Positions 1 through 11,756 of a stretch of 64,000 nt of DNA are shown here, piece by piece. The position numbers and the translations under genes were made by a program. Position 1 is the first letter of the stretch. Each line of letters starts with the position of its first letter. Below the pieces are notes generated by a model. The model was not told where the DNA came from. It ran no database searches and saw only the letters and a list, made by a program, of their open reading frames with translations. The stretch covers positions 531,508 through 595,507 of the forward strand of contig JAACJM010000034.1 in assembly GCA_013368315.1 (NCBI GenBank), given 5' to 3'. This DNA is from Tetrapyrgos nigripes. Its lineage: Eukaryota > Basidiomycota > Agaricomycetes > Agaricales > Campanellaceae.

Positions 1-2017
1 AGGTTTCATCAACTGATCCTCGTTCTCGAGAAGGAGTCTGCTTGGTTCTTTGTGCTATCATGTACGTTAAGCACCTTGCATGTCCATTGATAAGAACTTG
101 ACCATTGTATAGGGAAAACTCCACAGACACTCAACGAGAAGACCATGAAGACGACATCATCTCTATGGTCCGGGTTTGTCTGGTCGACGACGAAGTCAAT
201 GTCCGTTCGGGTGCAGCTAAAGCATTCGACATGTTACAAGAACATATCGGTGCTAAAGCCATTGACCAGACTATACCGACATTGCTTGAAGCTCTTCGTC
301 AACCTGGTAAGAGCTCTGGAACGGCTCTCGAAGCTCTTCATGAGGTTATGAGTGTATGTTTACTGTTGTCATTTTCATGTTACAAGGGTATACTGAAGTA
401 CGTTACGCAGGTTCGTGCTACAACGGTGTTCCCGGTACTGATTCCTACGTTGACGGCCATACCCATGACGGTATTCAATGCACGGGCTCTGGGATCATTG
501 GTGACTGTTGCTGGAAATGCGCTAAGTAAACGTCTTACGGCGATACTTGGATCTCTGGTCAAGGTGGTCGAGGAGGATCAAAATGAGGAATTGCAGGAGG
601 CAGTAGATGAGGCGTTGCGTGCCCTTTTGACATCTATCAACGATGCTGAAGGTCTGAACACGTTGATGATGATCCTACTTGGTTGGTGAGTATATCATTC
701 TACTCAACAGTTCCTATCTTTCTTATAAACGCTTCCGCAGGATCAAGCACGACTCACCAAAACGCCGCGTGAGCGGTTTCAACTTCTTCGCAATGTTCTG
801 CGAGGAATCTTCTATTGACGCATCCTTATACCGAGTAGACTGGATCCGTCAATTCATACCCGCCATGGAAGATAGCCAAGTTACCGTCCACACTGCCGCC
901 CAACATGCTCTCGACGTCTTTGTCAAATCCCTACCAAAAGACGAACTAGAACCCCTTGTCGTCCCTCTTCGTCGCAGTATCGAGTCAACGGGTACACCAG
1001 GTCAACATTGCGATATACCAGGGTTCAGTTTACCAAAGGGTATTGCGCCTATGGTACCTATCATCATCGCCGGGTTGACTACTGGTAGTAACGAGCAGCG
1101 TGAAGCTGCTTCATGCGCTATCGGTGACCTCGTTGAGCGTACCGCACCCGAATCTTTCAAACCCTTCGTCGTACCATTCACTGGTCCTCTTATCCGTGTC
1201 GCTACACAAGCAACTACCTACCCACCTGCAGTCAAGACTGGTATCCTCAGTGCACTAACGTCCATGTTAGAACGTATTCCCCTTTTCGTCAAACCTTTCT
1301 TCCCTCAACTTCAAAGAACCTTCGTCAAGAGTGCAAGTGACCCAGCGTCAGTCGCTGTTCGGAATAGAGCGGCGAAAGCTTTGGGTGTGTTGATGGGGAA
1401 TCAGCCGAGGGTTGATCCAGTGGTGACAGAGTTGATTGGTGGGATTAAGGGAGGGGAAGAACCGATTGCTGGTAGTTTGGTGTTGGCGCTGGCCAATGTG
1501 GTAGAGGGCGCGGGTAGTAATGTTGGAGAGAAGGCGAGAGAAGCTTGTGTGGAGGTACTCGTGGAGGCATTCAAGGAACCTCATGATGGTGCGTCTGTCT
1601 TCCTGATGTTAATTGGAGATACGTGGACTGATTCTGGTTCTGACTCGTTTTGTAGAATCATATGCTCAGTCAGTTGGAGCTCTCATGGCCTCCATGGCGA
1701 TATTCCCTGAATTGCTTCGACCTGTCGTCGAGTAAGTCGTTCTCGTCTTTCATCCTGGTTATTCCCATGCCTGACATCCCCTTTTCTCTGTAAGAAATTA
1801 CCTCGTTGGAGGTACACCTGCATCCCTTATGTCCTCAAATGTCATCTTTGTGGTGCTGGAAGCTGCTTCCGAGCATCCTGAGCGTGGACCCGATATCTTT
1901 GAGAAGCTAGGACTGACGGAAGAGGTGACCCAAAAAGTGAAGGAGGGCTGTGCGAATGAGAAGCCAAATATTGCTAGGCCGGCGAGAGGAGCGAGGGATT
2001 TGCTGGAGAATAAGTAG
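1..2017 (+). CDS. GCN1: GCN1, C-terminal part (5' end outside window)
   Basis: Gcn1 is the large ribosome-bound HEAT-repeat protein that, with Gcn20, carries uncharged-tRNA information to the kinase Gcn2 during amino-acid starvation. Only the C-terminal HEAT region is present. Six exons join in frame: 1-61, 113-353, 411-685, 741-1588, 1658-1731 and 1795-2017, each bounded by GT-AG, with a TAG stop at 2015-2017. The conceptual protein opens with SSTDPRSREGVCLVL and later has EGLNTLMMILLGW followed by IKHDSPKRRVSGFNF, which I recognise as the conserved tail of fungal Gcn1. The remainder is alternating amphipathic helices typical of HEAT units. The RWD-binding segment and the eEF3-like region lie mostly upstream of the window. 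No disruption is seen. The next gene is on the same strand 0.5 kb downstream. Identification rests on remembered family motifs, not a search. Confidence 0.88.
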
Positions 2018-2549
2018 TAATCAACATAAGGATCTTCCTTGGTAGTCCCTGTAGATGTAGATGTAGTTGTATCTTGTAAATTTACGCCGTTCGGTATTGG
2101 TCGAGATACAAGTAGACTCTGCCATGTGAGAATTTCGCCCTTGCGCTCCCACCGCCATCTGCCAATGACCAGGGAGCCTAGTCGTTGATTCTACCCTCTG
2201 CAATTTCGTCTCGAGCTCTTCAGAGACATTGAGAAACACGGATAAGGTTTTCAGTATCCTTAGACTTCCCTTTCTGCCGCACGAGAACGTTGGGACTACC
2301 GGTACGTTTACTTGGACCCTTCAGAAATCATGACGCGTCTAATAGGCTGTTTTCGTTGTCAAGGCCTTTAGTTCAGTTTCTGGCCAATAGCACGTTGAAG
2401 ATTACAACTTCTACTATAGCCTCTGACGGTATCCTCTCTAACGACTTTGCGACGGACCGCGGAATTCCTCATCGGACACTTTTGACTCGTTGGGTTGATA
2501 TTCATTATCTTGACCGTCATTCTAAACCTCTCACAATTCCTTCACCATT
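2018..2549. other. Intergenic, GCN1 3' / PrpF-like 5'
   Basis: No gene is supported here. The stretch must hold the GCN1 3' UTR and the promoter of the isomerase gene. No clear TATA box or other site stands out. Composition is ordinary, with normal CpG frequency. Confidence 0.5.
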
Positions 2550-4478
2550 ATGCTGCTAGCCAGGCGAAGCGGCTCACGCATAGGCCAATCTCATCGCGCC
2601 GTTTCAGCAGCCCGTGTTCCTTCCCATTGTGCCCACCATTCTACATACACCGAGGCTCAGAACCGCGCCATGCCGACTTCTTCTCCTACGCCTACTGCTT
2701 CTACTTCTTCTCCAGCATACGCTGGTGTCACCAAGGCGGCATGGAATCCGCCGAACCCCCTTCCAGCTAACTTTATACGTGGAGGAACTTCCAAGGGAAT
2801 CTTTATTAATCAAACCGACCTCCCTTCCCTAATCCCTCCTTCCACATCTTCATCGCCATCTTCTACCTTAAAAGCAAAGGACGAGGAACATTACGAGACG
2901 TGGAAACGGGTCCTCCTCGGCATAATGGGCTCTCCAGACCCCGAACATGGACGTCAGCTCAATGGGATGGGAGGAGGTATTTCGTCGCTGAGCAAGGTTG
3001 TTTTGGTCAGACCCATCAATGACTCGACCGCAGAGACGAAGAAGCTGAAAGAAGAAGGTGTACACGTGGAATACACCTTTGTGCAAGTGGGCATACGAGA
3101 CGACGCTATCGATATTGAAGGCAATTGCGGAAATCTGTCAAGTGTAGTGGGTGTTTTTGCATTGGGTGAAGGTATGGTCCCGATCCAGGCAGTAGAAGAG
3201 AACAAGAAGGGCAGAGAAGCTGTATGGAAGGATAAGGAGAGTGGGAGGTGGTACGCTACCATCAAAGCGTACAATACGAATACGAAGAAGGTCGTACAGA
3301 CGACTTTTCCTGTACAAGTCGAGGCTTCTTCTTCATCATCATCATCATCATCATCCCTGTCCAACAACAACGCCGCTAATGTCGATGCCGAGGCTGGCGT
3401 CACACCATTTACTACGACAAGTCCTCATATGTCTGTACATACGCCTACCTCCGCTTCTACGTCGCCAACGCAGAGTACTGGACCAACAACTGCATCATCT
3501 CCGTCTTCCTCTCCAGCACCTACTCCTTCGCTAGCAACTTCCACTGGAACCTCTACTACCCCTCACAATGACTCTCCGACTGTTTCACCCACCGTTTCAC
3601 CTACTACCACAAAACATACTTCGGTCAATTTCGGGAAGAGCAGCTCAGAAGGACAAACCTCTGGTCTCAGAGTTACTCCTTTGCTTAGCCTTCCTGAAGC
3701 CGGCATTGCAGGCGTACCCGGGAAAGCGTCTCGGATAGACCTCGAGTTCCTCAATCCAGCGGGAGCGAGGACCGGGAAGCTACTACCTAGTCACGGAGGA
3801 GCTGTTACACATTTAGAAAACGGGTTGCCTGACTTGACAACGTCCCTAATAGGCAAGACCATCATACCCACTTCCTTGGTGGACGCTTCCAATCCTACCG
3901 TTTTCGTCGATTCGTCTCATATGGAGCCCTATTTTGCAGATTATCTAAAGGACCCAGAGGGAGAATCGCAAACGTCTGGATTCATCAGAGACCTACTGGA
4001 AGCTTTGAGGCTGGAAGGCGCAGTTAAAATGGGATTATGGACTCGTTCTTCCTCCTCAAAATCTTCGCCTCCTCAGGCCCAGCCTAAGATTTGTGTCATC
4101 ACCGCTCCCATAATGAATGACGTGCACGAGAACAACGTGGATATCGTTGTACACGCCTTGTCGATGGGAACTCTCCATAAGGCCATTCCTATGACTGTGG
4201 GTCTGGCGCTAGGTGTAGCAGCGGGCATCAAGGGTACTGTTGTCTGGGATGTTGTGAGAAAATCTCGTACTGCCAGGGCTGGGATTTCCGATGCTGCTGC
4301 AATAGGAGATAAGCTCGTGAGAATTCGTCATCCCAGTGGGATTGTCGATGTCGGTGCTGATATCGAGTATGTTGACGAGGTAGATGGGAATGGGGAGAAG
4401 ACAAGGACTACGGTGGTGAAGAGTGCAAAGGTGGTCAGGACTGGGAGAAGATTGATGAGGGGTGAAGTTTGGTGGTGA
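2550..4478 (+). CDS. PrpF-family (DUF453) isomerase, probably mitochondrial
   Basis: PrpF proteins are diaminopimelate-epimerase-fold isomerases that interconvert methylaconitate isomers or related tricarboxylates, for example in propionate catabolism by the methylcitrate route. The 642-residue product comes from one uninterrupted exon starting at an ATG. Family hallmarks are RGGTSKG at residues 77-83 (conserved Lys82), MGSPDPEHGRQLNGMGGG near 126-143, and GNCGN at 191-195 with Cys193 where PrpF has its functional cysteine. A second-domain motif, PGKASRIDLEFLNPAGARTGK, begins near residue 393. Residues 1-40 are rich in Arg, Ser and Ala without acidic residues until about 36, which suggests a mitochondrial presequence. 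Residues about 257-373 form a Ser/Thr/Pro-rich insertion that bacterial PrpF (about 390 aa) lacks and that explains the extra length. An internal Met at 41 is an alternative start. Substrate cannot be told from sequence. Confidence 0.85.
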   Translation: MLLARRSGSRIGQSHRAVSAARVPSHCAHHSTYTEAQNRAMPTSSPTPTASTSSPAYAGVTKAAWNPPNPLPANFIRGGTSKGIFINQTDLPSLIPPSTSSSPSSTLKAKDEEHYETWKRVLLGIMGSPDPEHGRQLNGMGGGISSLSKVVLVRPINDSTAETKKLKEEGVHVEYTFVQVGIRDDAIDIEGNCGNLSSVVGVFALGEGMVPIQAVEENKKGREAVWKDKESGRWYATIKAYNTNTKKVVQTTFPVQVEASSSSSSSSSSLSNNNAANVDAEAGVTPFTTTSPHMSVHTPTSASTSPTQSTGPTTASSPSSSPAPTPSLATSTGTSTTPHNDSPTVSPTVSPTTTKHTSVNFGKSSSEGQTSGLRVTPLLSLPEAGIAGVPGKASRIDLEFLNPAGARTGKLLPSHGGAVTHLENGLPDLTTSLIGKTIIPTSLVDASNPTVFVDSSHMEPYFADYLKDPEGESQTSGFIRDLLEALRLEGAVKMGLWTRSSSSKSSPPQAQPKICVITAPIMNDVHENNVDIVVHALSMGTLHKAIPMTVGLALGVAAGIKGTVVWDVVRKSRTARAGISDAAAIGDKLVRIRHPSGIVDVGADIEYVDEVDGNGEKTRTTVVKSAKVVRTGRRLMRGEVWW

Positions 4479-5840
4479 GGGCTACCGTGGTGTGGTGCAT
4501 AGCGCGTTTGTTGGAGTGCTCGCCGGGTCATTTGCAAGTAACGAAAGACATTGGATATTGGATGAAAACATGCACCCTCTCGGTATCAGCTATGTACACA
4601 GTGATGTCAAGTTGTAGGGGATGGGTGAACCGTTGCTTTCTCTTGTCTTATTTCTCGTTGGCCGTGTTGTGTCATTACTCACTCGCTCTGTCTGCTCTGT
4701 AGGTCTCGTCTGTTCTTCCTGTAACGTGGCGTAACACCTATCGGCGTTGTATCAATTACTTATCGTTATTGTAACTTTTTTCCCCCTCTCATTTGTCAGT
4801 CTCTACGGTCCTCAGCCACGTTTAGCTCACGATTCCTTGCATGGGCAGGTCTTCATTTCGTAGCTTCTTCGGGATTTCATCGAGTGTTCAGGTACGCAAG
4901 AGCGAGGGCCAGGAGACGCAGTAGCGTGCATATGCATGCATCATACACGTTATTTTCCGTCCTCGCAACGCAAGAGCAAGAGTGTGGCAATATTTATGGG
5001 GTCTCCGAGATACTGACAAGTGTCGACATTTCTTCGCGGAATCTGGATATCATTACAACTAATCCCAGTCTTTTGGAAACAATTCCACGATATTGTCACC
5101 TTCATGGAGTACTCAGGTCGAAATTACAACCTGTGAAGGAGAATCCTCGGGATATGAGCACACCGATAGTCCTGTCCATCATTTCTTCGGAAGAAGGGTG
5201 CGCTATCACCGCGATAAAGTGCGCCGCAAATAAACTTGATCCCCTTGCTTGACCATAAGGTGGCCATAAGGTCAATTTCTCCGTGGAACGAGATTCTCGT
5301 AAGTTCACCGTGATTGTCTGATTCGTTTGCGCTATTTGAAACTAGGACGACGTGGATGGAGATACGACGATTCGTGGTTGAGGAGGTCGGCCAGGAGAAA
5401 GCTCGGAGCTTCTGCATTACTGGCAAGTGGAGAATCTACATCACGGCTTCTTGTGATTTTGGATCTTCGTAGCTATTACTGTATGCCACTGTATAAATAT
5501 GTACCATTTCGACATCCTCCGAGATGACCGCTTTCCAATATTCGCTATGGCCACACTGTATAAGTAATGGAAAATCCAGTGTCCTAAATTGCCGGAAATT
5601 CGGAAGTGGTCCTTTCCGTCCTCCGGAAAAAGTGGATTACACCACTTACATCATATTTGAAATTCTTACGCGTTACCTTCTATAAGAGGGCCATTGGCAA
5701 ATCGCGTCTCAAATATTTTCCTCTTTTCTCCCACTCAACTTGCACGGTTGTCTTTCTTCCTGGTACCTATTTCAAAGCTTTTAGAACCGAACAACAATCA
5801 TAGAACTGCACAGATTCTAGCGAAACAATTGCGAGGAACG
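4479..5840. other. Intergenic region
   Basis: No supported gene. Open frames of 60-122 codons occur on both strands (for example 4884-5252 + and 5124-5426 -) but show no recognisable motif and no consistent splice structure. A TATA-like run (tataaga) near 5681 lies about 160 bp before the lactonase start and could belong to its promoter. Confidence 0.45.
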
Positions 5841-7128
5841 ATGCCTGAGTACACAATCCTCGCTGGATCCTACACCTCTTCCGTCTACACGCTGGTCTTT
5901 GACCCTTCTAGTCGCGAGCTGACTCTGAAGAGCTCTTCTGAAGTCGGGAAACACCCTTCTTGGATTGAAGTACACCCCAAGAACCCCAGGCTGGTGTTTG
6001 CGTGTCTGGAACAGGAGGAAGGCAAAGTCGTTGCTATCCTATACGACAACGAGGGCGCAGACGCATGGAAGAAAGGGAAAGTAGTAGCCGAAGCCGTTAC
6101 CAATGGACAAGACCCTTGTCACCTCGGCTTTGTGGGCGAGAACGACGATGAGCTTGGAGTTGCCAACGTGAGTCCGTTTCTCGTTATCTTTTCTCTATTC
6201 AAACTTCGGGCTTTTACCTAACACTACTCAATCCTTTTATCTTGCAGTATACCTCGGGCTCGGTTTCATTCCTTCCCATCTCCCCTAACGCACCATACAT
6301 TCTATCTTCCAAACCCACGCAAACCATCTATCTCGACCCATTGAGTCCTTATCCAGACGCGAAGGGCCCCAATAAGGACAGGCAAGAACGGGCTCACGCT
6401 CATGAGGCGCATTGGAATCCGTCGTATAAAGAAGTTTTAGTGCCTGATCTAGGCGCGGACAGGGTGTATAGGTTCACGAAGGCAGATGCAAAAGGCGAAT
6501 GGAAATTAGTTGGACAGATTGAGTTTGAAGGAGGTGGTGGACCCAGACATGTCATTGTACACGGTATGCTTGTTCTCATACCCTCTCAAACGTTGGAAAT
6601 TACATACTGATTCACGACGCTATCCACAATTTCACAGACGGCCACCTCTATACACTCCTCGAACTCAGCAACAAAGTCGTCAAACACACCCTTCCGCCTT
6701 CTTCCTCTCAACCCGAACATATCTCAACGATCACAACCTTATGCTCATTTCCCTCTATTCCTCCCGGTAAAGACGCCTTATTCGCAGCCGAAATACTCCT
6801 TCAACCTCCGTCAGGCGCTTCCTCGAAGCCGCTGATATACACTTCGACTCGTAACTCGCCCGACGGATCTGATGTTATTAGCGTGTTATCTACGGGTGAC
6901 GCCAACGGTGATCTGCATCGCGTCAACGAAGTACCATCGGGTCTTGTGCATCTTCGGGGTATGGTGTTCAATTCTATCGGCGGCGGAAGAGATGATGGTA
7001 GGTATTTGATCGCGGGAGGTGTCCTTGGTGGGGGTGTAAAGGTGTTTGAACGAGGCGAAGGAGAATCGGAGTTGATTGAGGTTGCGCATTTGGAGTTGGA
7101 GAAGCCGACTAGTTTCCTTTGGGTGTAG
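5841..7128 (+). CDS. Lactonase-family seven-bladed beta-propeller (6-phosphogluconolactonase/CMLE-like)
   Basis: Three exons (5841-6167, 6248-6563, 6638-7128) join at GT-AG sites into 378 codons including the TAG stop. The start is the ATG opening MPEYTILAGSYTSSVYTLVF. The open frame continues upstream only with non-ATG codons, so 5841 is the natural start. The pattern of GSYT at the N-terminus, HPSWIEVHPKNPRLVFACLE, GQDPCHLGF, the HAHEAHW segment and GGGGPRHVIVH is typical of the Pfam lactonase family (PF10282), which includes 6-phosphogluconolactonases, yeast YHR210-like proteins and the bacterial and fungal muconate cycloisomerase lookalikes. The His/Glu-rich HAHEAHW loop is where family members bind metal or substrate near the propeller centre. 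Length (377 aa) is normal. No signal peptide, so a cytosolic enzyme is likely. The exact substrate is unknown. Confidence 0.85.
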
Positions 7129-7887
7129 GGGAGGAGGAGGAGGAGGCTGGGCGACGAATAAGTTTGAAATAAAATTGGAAGCGGATAAAGTGGAGTCCAG
7201 AGGAGTAGCAATGTGTAGGTAGCTGATACCGTTTTGATGTATTTTACGCGGACCATTCCTGTAATTGTAATGAAGAAATAAATCAGTTAACATATAAACT
7301 TCACTCAGTCTCGACTTTTGTCGCAATGGAAATCAGCTAGTGTTGAGATCTCAGAGAATGCAATATCTAGGCAATGCGAAACGCCCTGGTCTCTGCTTGT
7401 CACGTCCATGCCAACGACGATTTGGGGTCGCGTCCAGAAAAATACCATGGCAAAAGGTCGGCTTTCCCAAGGTAAGTATTCTCAACGAAAGCCGGAGTCA
7501 GAGCATCGGAAATAAGCACATCACCAGAGTTTGGCATGCCAACTGCGCACCTTCTGATTCCCTGTTCCAGTCCTAGAAATTACCAGAAACTTCTCCAAAA
7601 ATTTTTGGACCTTCATCCAACATTCATCCTGGAACCAAATTCCGACTATCCAAGAGCTCTGGCACATCTTCGGGTTGTTCTGCCTATAACTTGCGTGCAC
7701 GGCAGCTACTTTGAGAATTGGATGATAGTTGCTCTCCTAGAAGCTTGAGGACCACTGGAGGACCAGCTGGTTACGGGCAAGGCCCCGGCAAACCGGAAGT
7801 GCTGTTTGGTTAATGCTTCTTCTCCAAATAAAGCGCATCTGCGTTCACTCCTTCTAATTCACGCGTTCCTTTCATCCCCTCCACCAC
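7129..7887. other. Intergenic region
   Basis: Nothing beyond untranslated and promoter sequence can be supported. Overlapping open frames of 65-80 codons on the + strand (7318-7748) have no recognisable content. An aataaa-like signal near 7276 may end the lactonase transcript. Confidence 0.45.
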
Positions 7888-10322
7888 ATGTCCGACAGAG
7901 CAGAGCAGGTGCAAAAGCTCAAGGACGATGGAAATGACTTTTACAAAAGGAAAAAGTACTCTGCGGCCATCAAGAAGTACACCGAAGCCATTCAAATCGA
8001 CGACACCGTTGCCCTCCTCTTTGCCAATCGCGCCGCGTGTCGGTTGGCTCTGAAACAGTCAGTACACCCTTTTCTTTCCCTGGTCATATGTCCTCACGTG
8101 CACCTATCTAGGTATCTGGACGCATTGGCCGATGCGGTAAAGGTACTTGCGACTTATCTGAGACATCCAGGTACAAGTCCGTCTGATGCGTCAGTATAGG
8201 CTACGGAGCTAGATCCCAACTATTCCAAGGCATGGGCACGTCGAGCTGCTGTTCACGATGTAGATATTTTACATATCTTTTCGCCTTTCAACGCGTTTCT
8301 TCGCTAGATCTCACCCTGTCTCTATCTTTGTTTGGCAGGCCCTCGGCCAAAATCAAGGTAGCCGTGTCATGTGGGAGAAAGCTCTTGAGGCTCTACCCAA
8401 AGGTGAACTTTCCGAAACCGACAAAAACCTCAAGAAACAATACGAGGAGGGTCTGGCGAAAGCCAAGGCAGAGATCAATAAACTGAGTAGTAGCGGGCCT
8501 CGACTTTCCGGAAGCGCGATCCAAATCCAAAGCGGCAATAACGACTTGCCCTGGGATGTTGCTGCACAGATCGTCGTGGAGCTGGAGAAAAAGCAGGATC
8601 CGAAGAGCAGCGTATGTTGTCAACTCATCTAGGTTGCTCTCATAGTGCAAATTATCCTGACTTTTTTTTTGACTTGATAGGCCTGGGTGATTTATATGGC
8701 CGACAAGGTGATTTCATGATGACTCGCTATCCCGACACTGCGCGATGGCTGACTTTTCCCTTCCAGGAATTCCAAGAAGCTGTTAGTAATATCAACGAGT
8801 ACAAGACGCAAGTCATCGGAGGCCGAACTCTCGCTAAAGCGAGGATGGGTGTGAGCCTTTTGTCTCAGAGATCAAGCTATATTAACGCACCTCGCTAACT
8901 TTACGCAGGGTCTCGCAAATCTTACCAACGCCATCTTGCGAGACACAAGGGTTTTTCGTATCTCGCAACCCGATCTTCTCGTCAAGTTGATGGAATCGAG
9001 TGAGTCTTTCTCCCTTGCCAGTTTTACTAGGATGAGGCTCAATCGACGTTCCTTTATTATAGTAAACATTGAAAGACAATGCAACAAAGGCTGGTTCGGT
9101 GAAATGGGCCCCGAGACTGTTCAGCGAGAAGCTTTGGAACGACTTCGGACCGAAGAGCGGGCATCTGTTCGTCGCGCTCTTAGTTCTACGATTCGGTGAG
9201 ATTTCAGAATTTTTATTCTCTATCCTCTTGCTCTGAATCTACTGTCAGGGATTGGATTATCGTCGGCTTCCTCCGCACCAAAATCAACCCAAACTTCGCC
9301 GGCGCGATGGAATACCTTCAACGTGCACTGGACATGATTAACTGGGGTCGTGATCAATGGCCGAACATGCACAAGGAACAGCGAGGAGCCGTTTTCACTC
9401 GGACGTTCCGCAGAGGAGTTTGGAATCTTTTGCTCAATGCTATGATGGAGGTGGGTGCCAATACCCAATGTCTAATTCATGAACCATTTTGCAAGTGGGT
9501 ACAATTCTGACCATGACCATTTCGACAGGCCTACGCCAGTAATCCAGGAAAACGATCACTTTTGAACAAGATTAACGTACACGCGGATGGGCTACTCGAG
9601 GATCTTGAGAATGACCGCCCTGAGCCTGGAGAGGAGGCGGTACTTGACGCGGGTTTTAGATGGTCGTTCTGGGAAAATATCAAAGGCAATGCGTTTGCGT
9701 TCGTATCATCCCTCCTACCTTTCCGTTCTTTCCGTTCCTTTTTGTTACTCCCTCCCGTCTGCGTTTGAGTCTGAATGTTGATTTTCTCATAACAGATGCA
9801 AAGGCTTTTACCACGTCCAACTCGCCAAACTTTCCGACACGGATCCAAACGCTGACCTCCGCGAAGTCGGCGAGAACTTGTTTGCGGCATTCCAGTGCTA
9901 CTTCAAAGCAGCGCAAGGTTTCCCAGAGGACGATTATTATCATCCCTGTACGTTTATTCTTTGATCTTCACGTCATGGCTCAAACTCACCAGTATACAGG
10001 GTTTCTCTGGTGCGCCATCGAAAACATGCTCGCAGGCGAACCTCCCACCGACATCGTCCTCAAACTACTAGAAGAGATCCGTCTTTGCGTACCTAAAGTC
10101 AGAAGCCTATGGTATAGAAATCCAGCTCAGACGAACGAACCCCAGTTGAAGCATTACGAGTACTTGGACGTTGTTGAAAAAGGCGCGAGAAAGTTAATTG
10201 AGAGAGGCGAGGTGGGGATTAACGATCCGTTTGATATGGCTAGGTTTCATAAAGCGGGTGAGGAGGTCCGACTTGGAGAGGATGATGAGATTCCTGCGTT
10301 GGAGCAGTTGCAGCTGCAGTAA
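7888..10322 (+). CDS. Intron-rich TPR protein, uncharacterised fungal family
   Basis: Twelve exons join in frame to 570 codons: 7888-8057, 8112-8142, 8200-8259, 8339-8611, 8681-8707, 8767-8850, 8909-8999, 9063-9195, 9249-9450, 9529-9692, 9796-9947 and 10000-10322. Every junction is GT-AG and every phase matches, which strongly supports the model. The N-terminus (MSDRAEQVQKLKDDGNDFYK, then KYSAAIKKYTEAI, LLFANRAACRL and ATELDPNYSKAWARRA) is a standard three-helix TPR array of the Sgt/Hop/Tom70 type. The remaining roughly 430 residues are helical and charged, with the repeated theme NWGRDQWPNMHKEQRG and FHVQ/FKAAQGF segments, and match no domain I can name. Similar long TPR proteins recur in mushroom genomes without known function. 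Two exons are tiny (27 and 31 nt). A protein-protein scaffold or co-chaperone role is an inference from the TPR alone. Confidence 0.85.
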
Positions 10323-10625
10323 GGCTGGGCTTAAGGGAAAGATCTGTATGTCAGTAGTCAATTTTGTTTGAGCTGATCTGTACATACTTGGTGAATATGA
10401 TGTTGCTTATCGTCAGTGTATACGAGCTCACGTGCACATGTACAGTCGCTCGCTAAGGAGAGGGACGAATTGTATTTACTGCAGTGAGTACTGGGATCAT
10501 CGAAAATTTGTTTCGTTCCTATTAGTGTTCGTTCCTCTCTGAGGCTCGGCTGGCTCAAGTAGCAGATGGGTCCTTCTAAAAAAGTGTATCTGCACCTCTG
10601 ACTTCATCTGTGATCATCGGAAATA
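10323..10625. other. Intergenic region
   Basis: Only the downstream flank of the TPR gene and of the convergent reading frame is seen. Nothing recognisable. Confidence 0.4.
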
Positions 10626-11333
10626 CTATATACTGCTGGATTGCACGCTCAGGCGCAGCAAGTAATCCCCTAGCTGCAGATTTTTATTCCTCTGGATCCA
10701 AGCAGTCACAGAGATATCCCCATAATGAAATTTGCCCCTTGCGAATCCTCCGCTTTGGTTCAATCGCTTCTGAGCCCTTGACCCAGAGTCGAGATAGGAT
10801 TCCCAAACATCTTCAGAAGTTTCCCGGGAGTAAGGGAGTTGTTGTATAACAATATTCATCCAAACCAAAGATCCTTGAAGCCCAAATGCAACGTGAAGGA
10901 TGTACTCTATTTTCCTGGTAGAGTCTTTCCATCGGTATGTAAGTAGGCGGAACGTATGATAACCGCATTCCTTCGAATCATTGGGGTGTGGTCGAAAGAC
11001 GGTAACATAGGCCATATCTTGAGTAATCCTACCAAAGGGATCGGGGGAAAAGATTCCTTCGAACTTGAGATGATAATCAAGAAAGTGGGTACCAGTACTC
11101 AACCTGGAAGGTATCATGAAGCCTAAATCAGGAAGTCGCAATGGACTAGTCCAGAGGCAAATTTCAGGATTATCTTTTGTGAGGTAACCAATCTCTATCT
11201 TCGCCTGCAAATCTCCTCTCCTCTCAGACGCAATTATGTAGTTTCCGCTATTCAGTCTTCCTAGAAGTGTACCCCTCGAATTACGAGGCCGAAGAATGAG
11301 GCTGAGTTCTTTACACTCAGTTTCTGCTTGTGG
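10626..11333 (-). pseudogene. Orphan 235-codon open exon, unknown protein
   Basis: A minus-strand frame is open for 235 codons between a TAG at 11334-11336 and the stop at 10626-10628. The composition is globular and protein-like (ICLWTSPLRLPDLGF, YVTVFRPHPNDSK, LHVAFGLQGSLVWMN), not low complexity. No ATG occurs in its first part; the first in-frame Met is inside the GFMIPS segment. It is therefore either the last exon of a gene whose 5' part is missing, or a remnant. A cag/tag acceptor lies at the upstream edge near 11330. The sequence upstream is occupied by a MITE at 11399-11529 and then by the convergent MFS 3' end, leaving little space for a first exon. I do not recognise the family. 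Confidence 0.5.
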
Positions 11334-11398
11334 CTATACGAGTTGGTCCCGATTTTTCCCGTCCGTCCCATTCCGAAGTCCTGCCCCTAATTTCTTGA

Positions 11399-11529
11399 CA
11401 CGCCGAAAAGACAAAAATATCCGCTCGACGGATAGATCACATCACTACTACTGATATAAGATATATCTGTAAAAAAGTGTGTTTCTGTACGCCTTTCTGC
11501 CGAGCGGATATTTTTGTATTTTCGGCGTG
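11399..11529. mobile_element. 131-bp hairpin MITE with 29-bp terminal inverted repeats
   Basis: The ends cacgccgaaaagacaaaaat and its complement at 11510-11529 form a 29-bp terminal inverted repeat with one mismatch. The trinucleotide TGA flanks both ends (11396-11398 and 11530-11532) and may be the target duplication. The interior of about 70 bp has no coding capacity and the whole can fold as one long hairpin. The superfamily is unclear: 3-bp duplications occur in PIF/Harbinger, but a chance match of three bases cannot be excluded. Confidence 0.8.
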
Positions 11530-11756
11530 TGATCTAATTGTTCGTTTTGTTTCGTGTTTCAAGTTCTATCGAGAATTTCTGCACCTGACCAGTCTTTTGT
11601 ATTCAGTCTTGGCTTAACGCTTTCTTTCCGCAAGGACTCAGAGATCATTATTTGAAAGCTAGGAGGGCCCTGACAAGTTCCTTCGTCATTTATCATCAAT
11701 CTACAATACCAGCTGGCTCTATCTGTTCGTTTGGCTATACAAAGATGGACCCAACT

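Noticed and set aside
5124..5426. 100-codon minus-strand frame between PrpF-like and lactonase genes
   Set aside because: No motif, overlapped by equally long frames on the other strand, and no splice model; ordinary chance frame.
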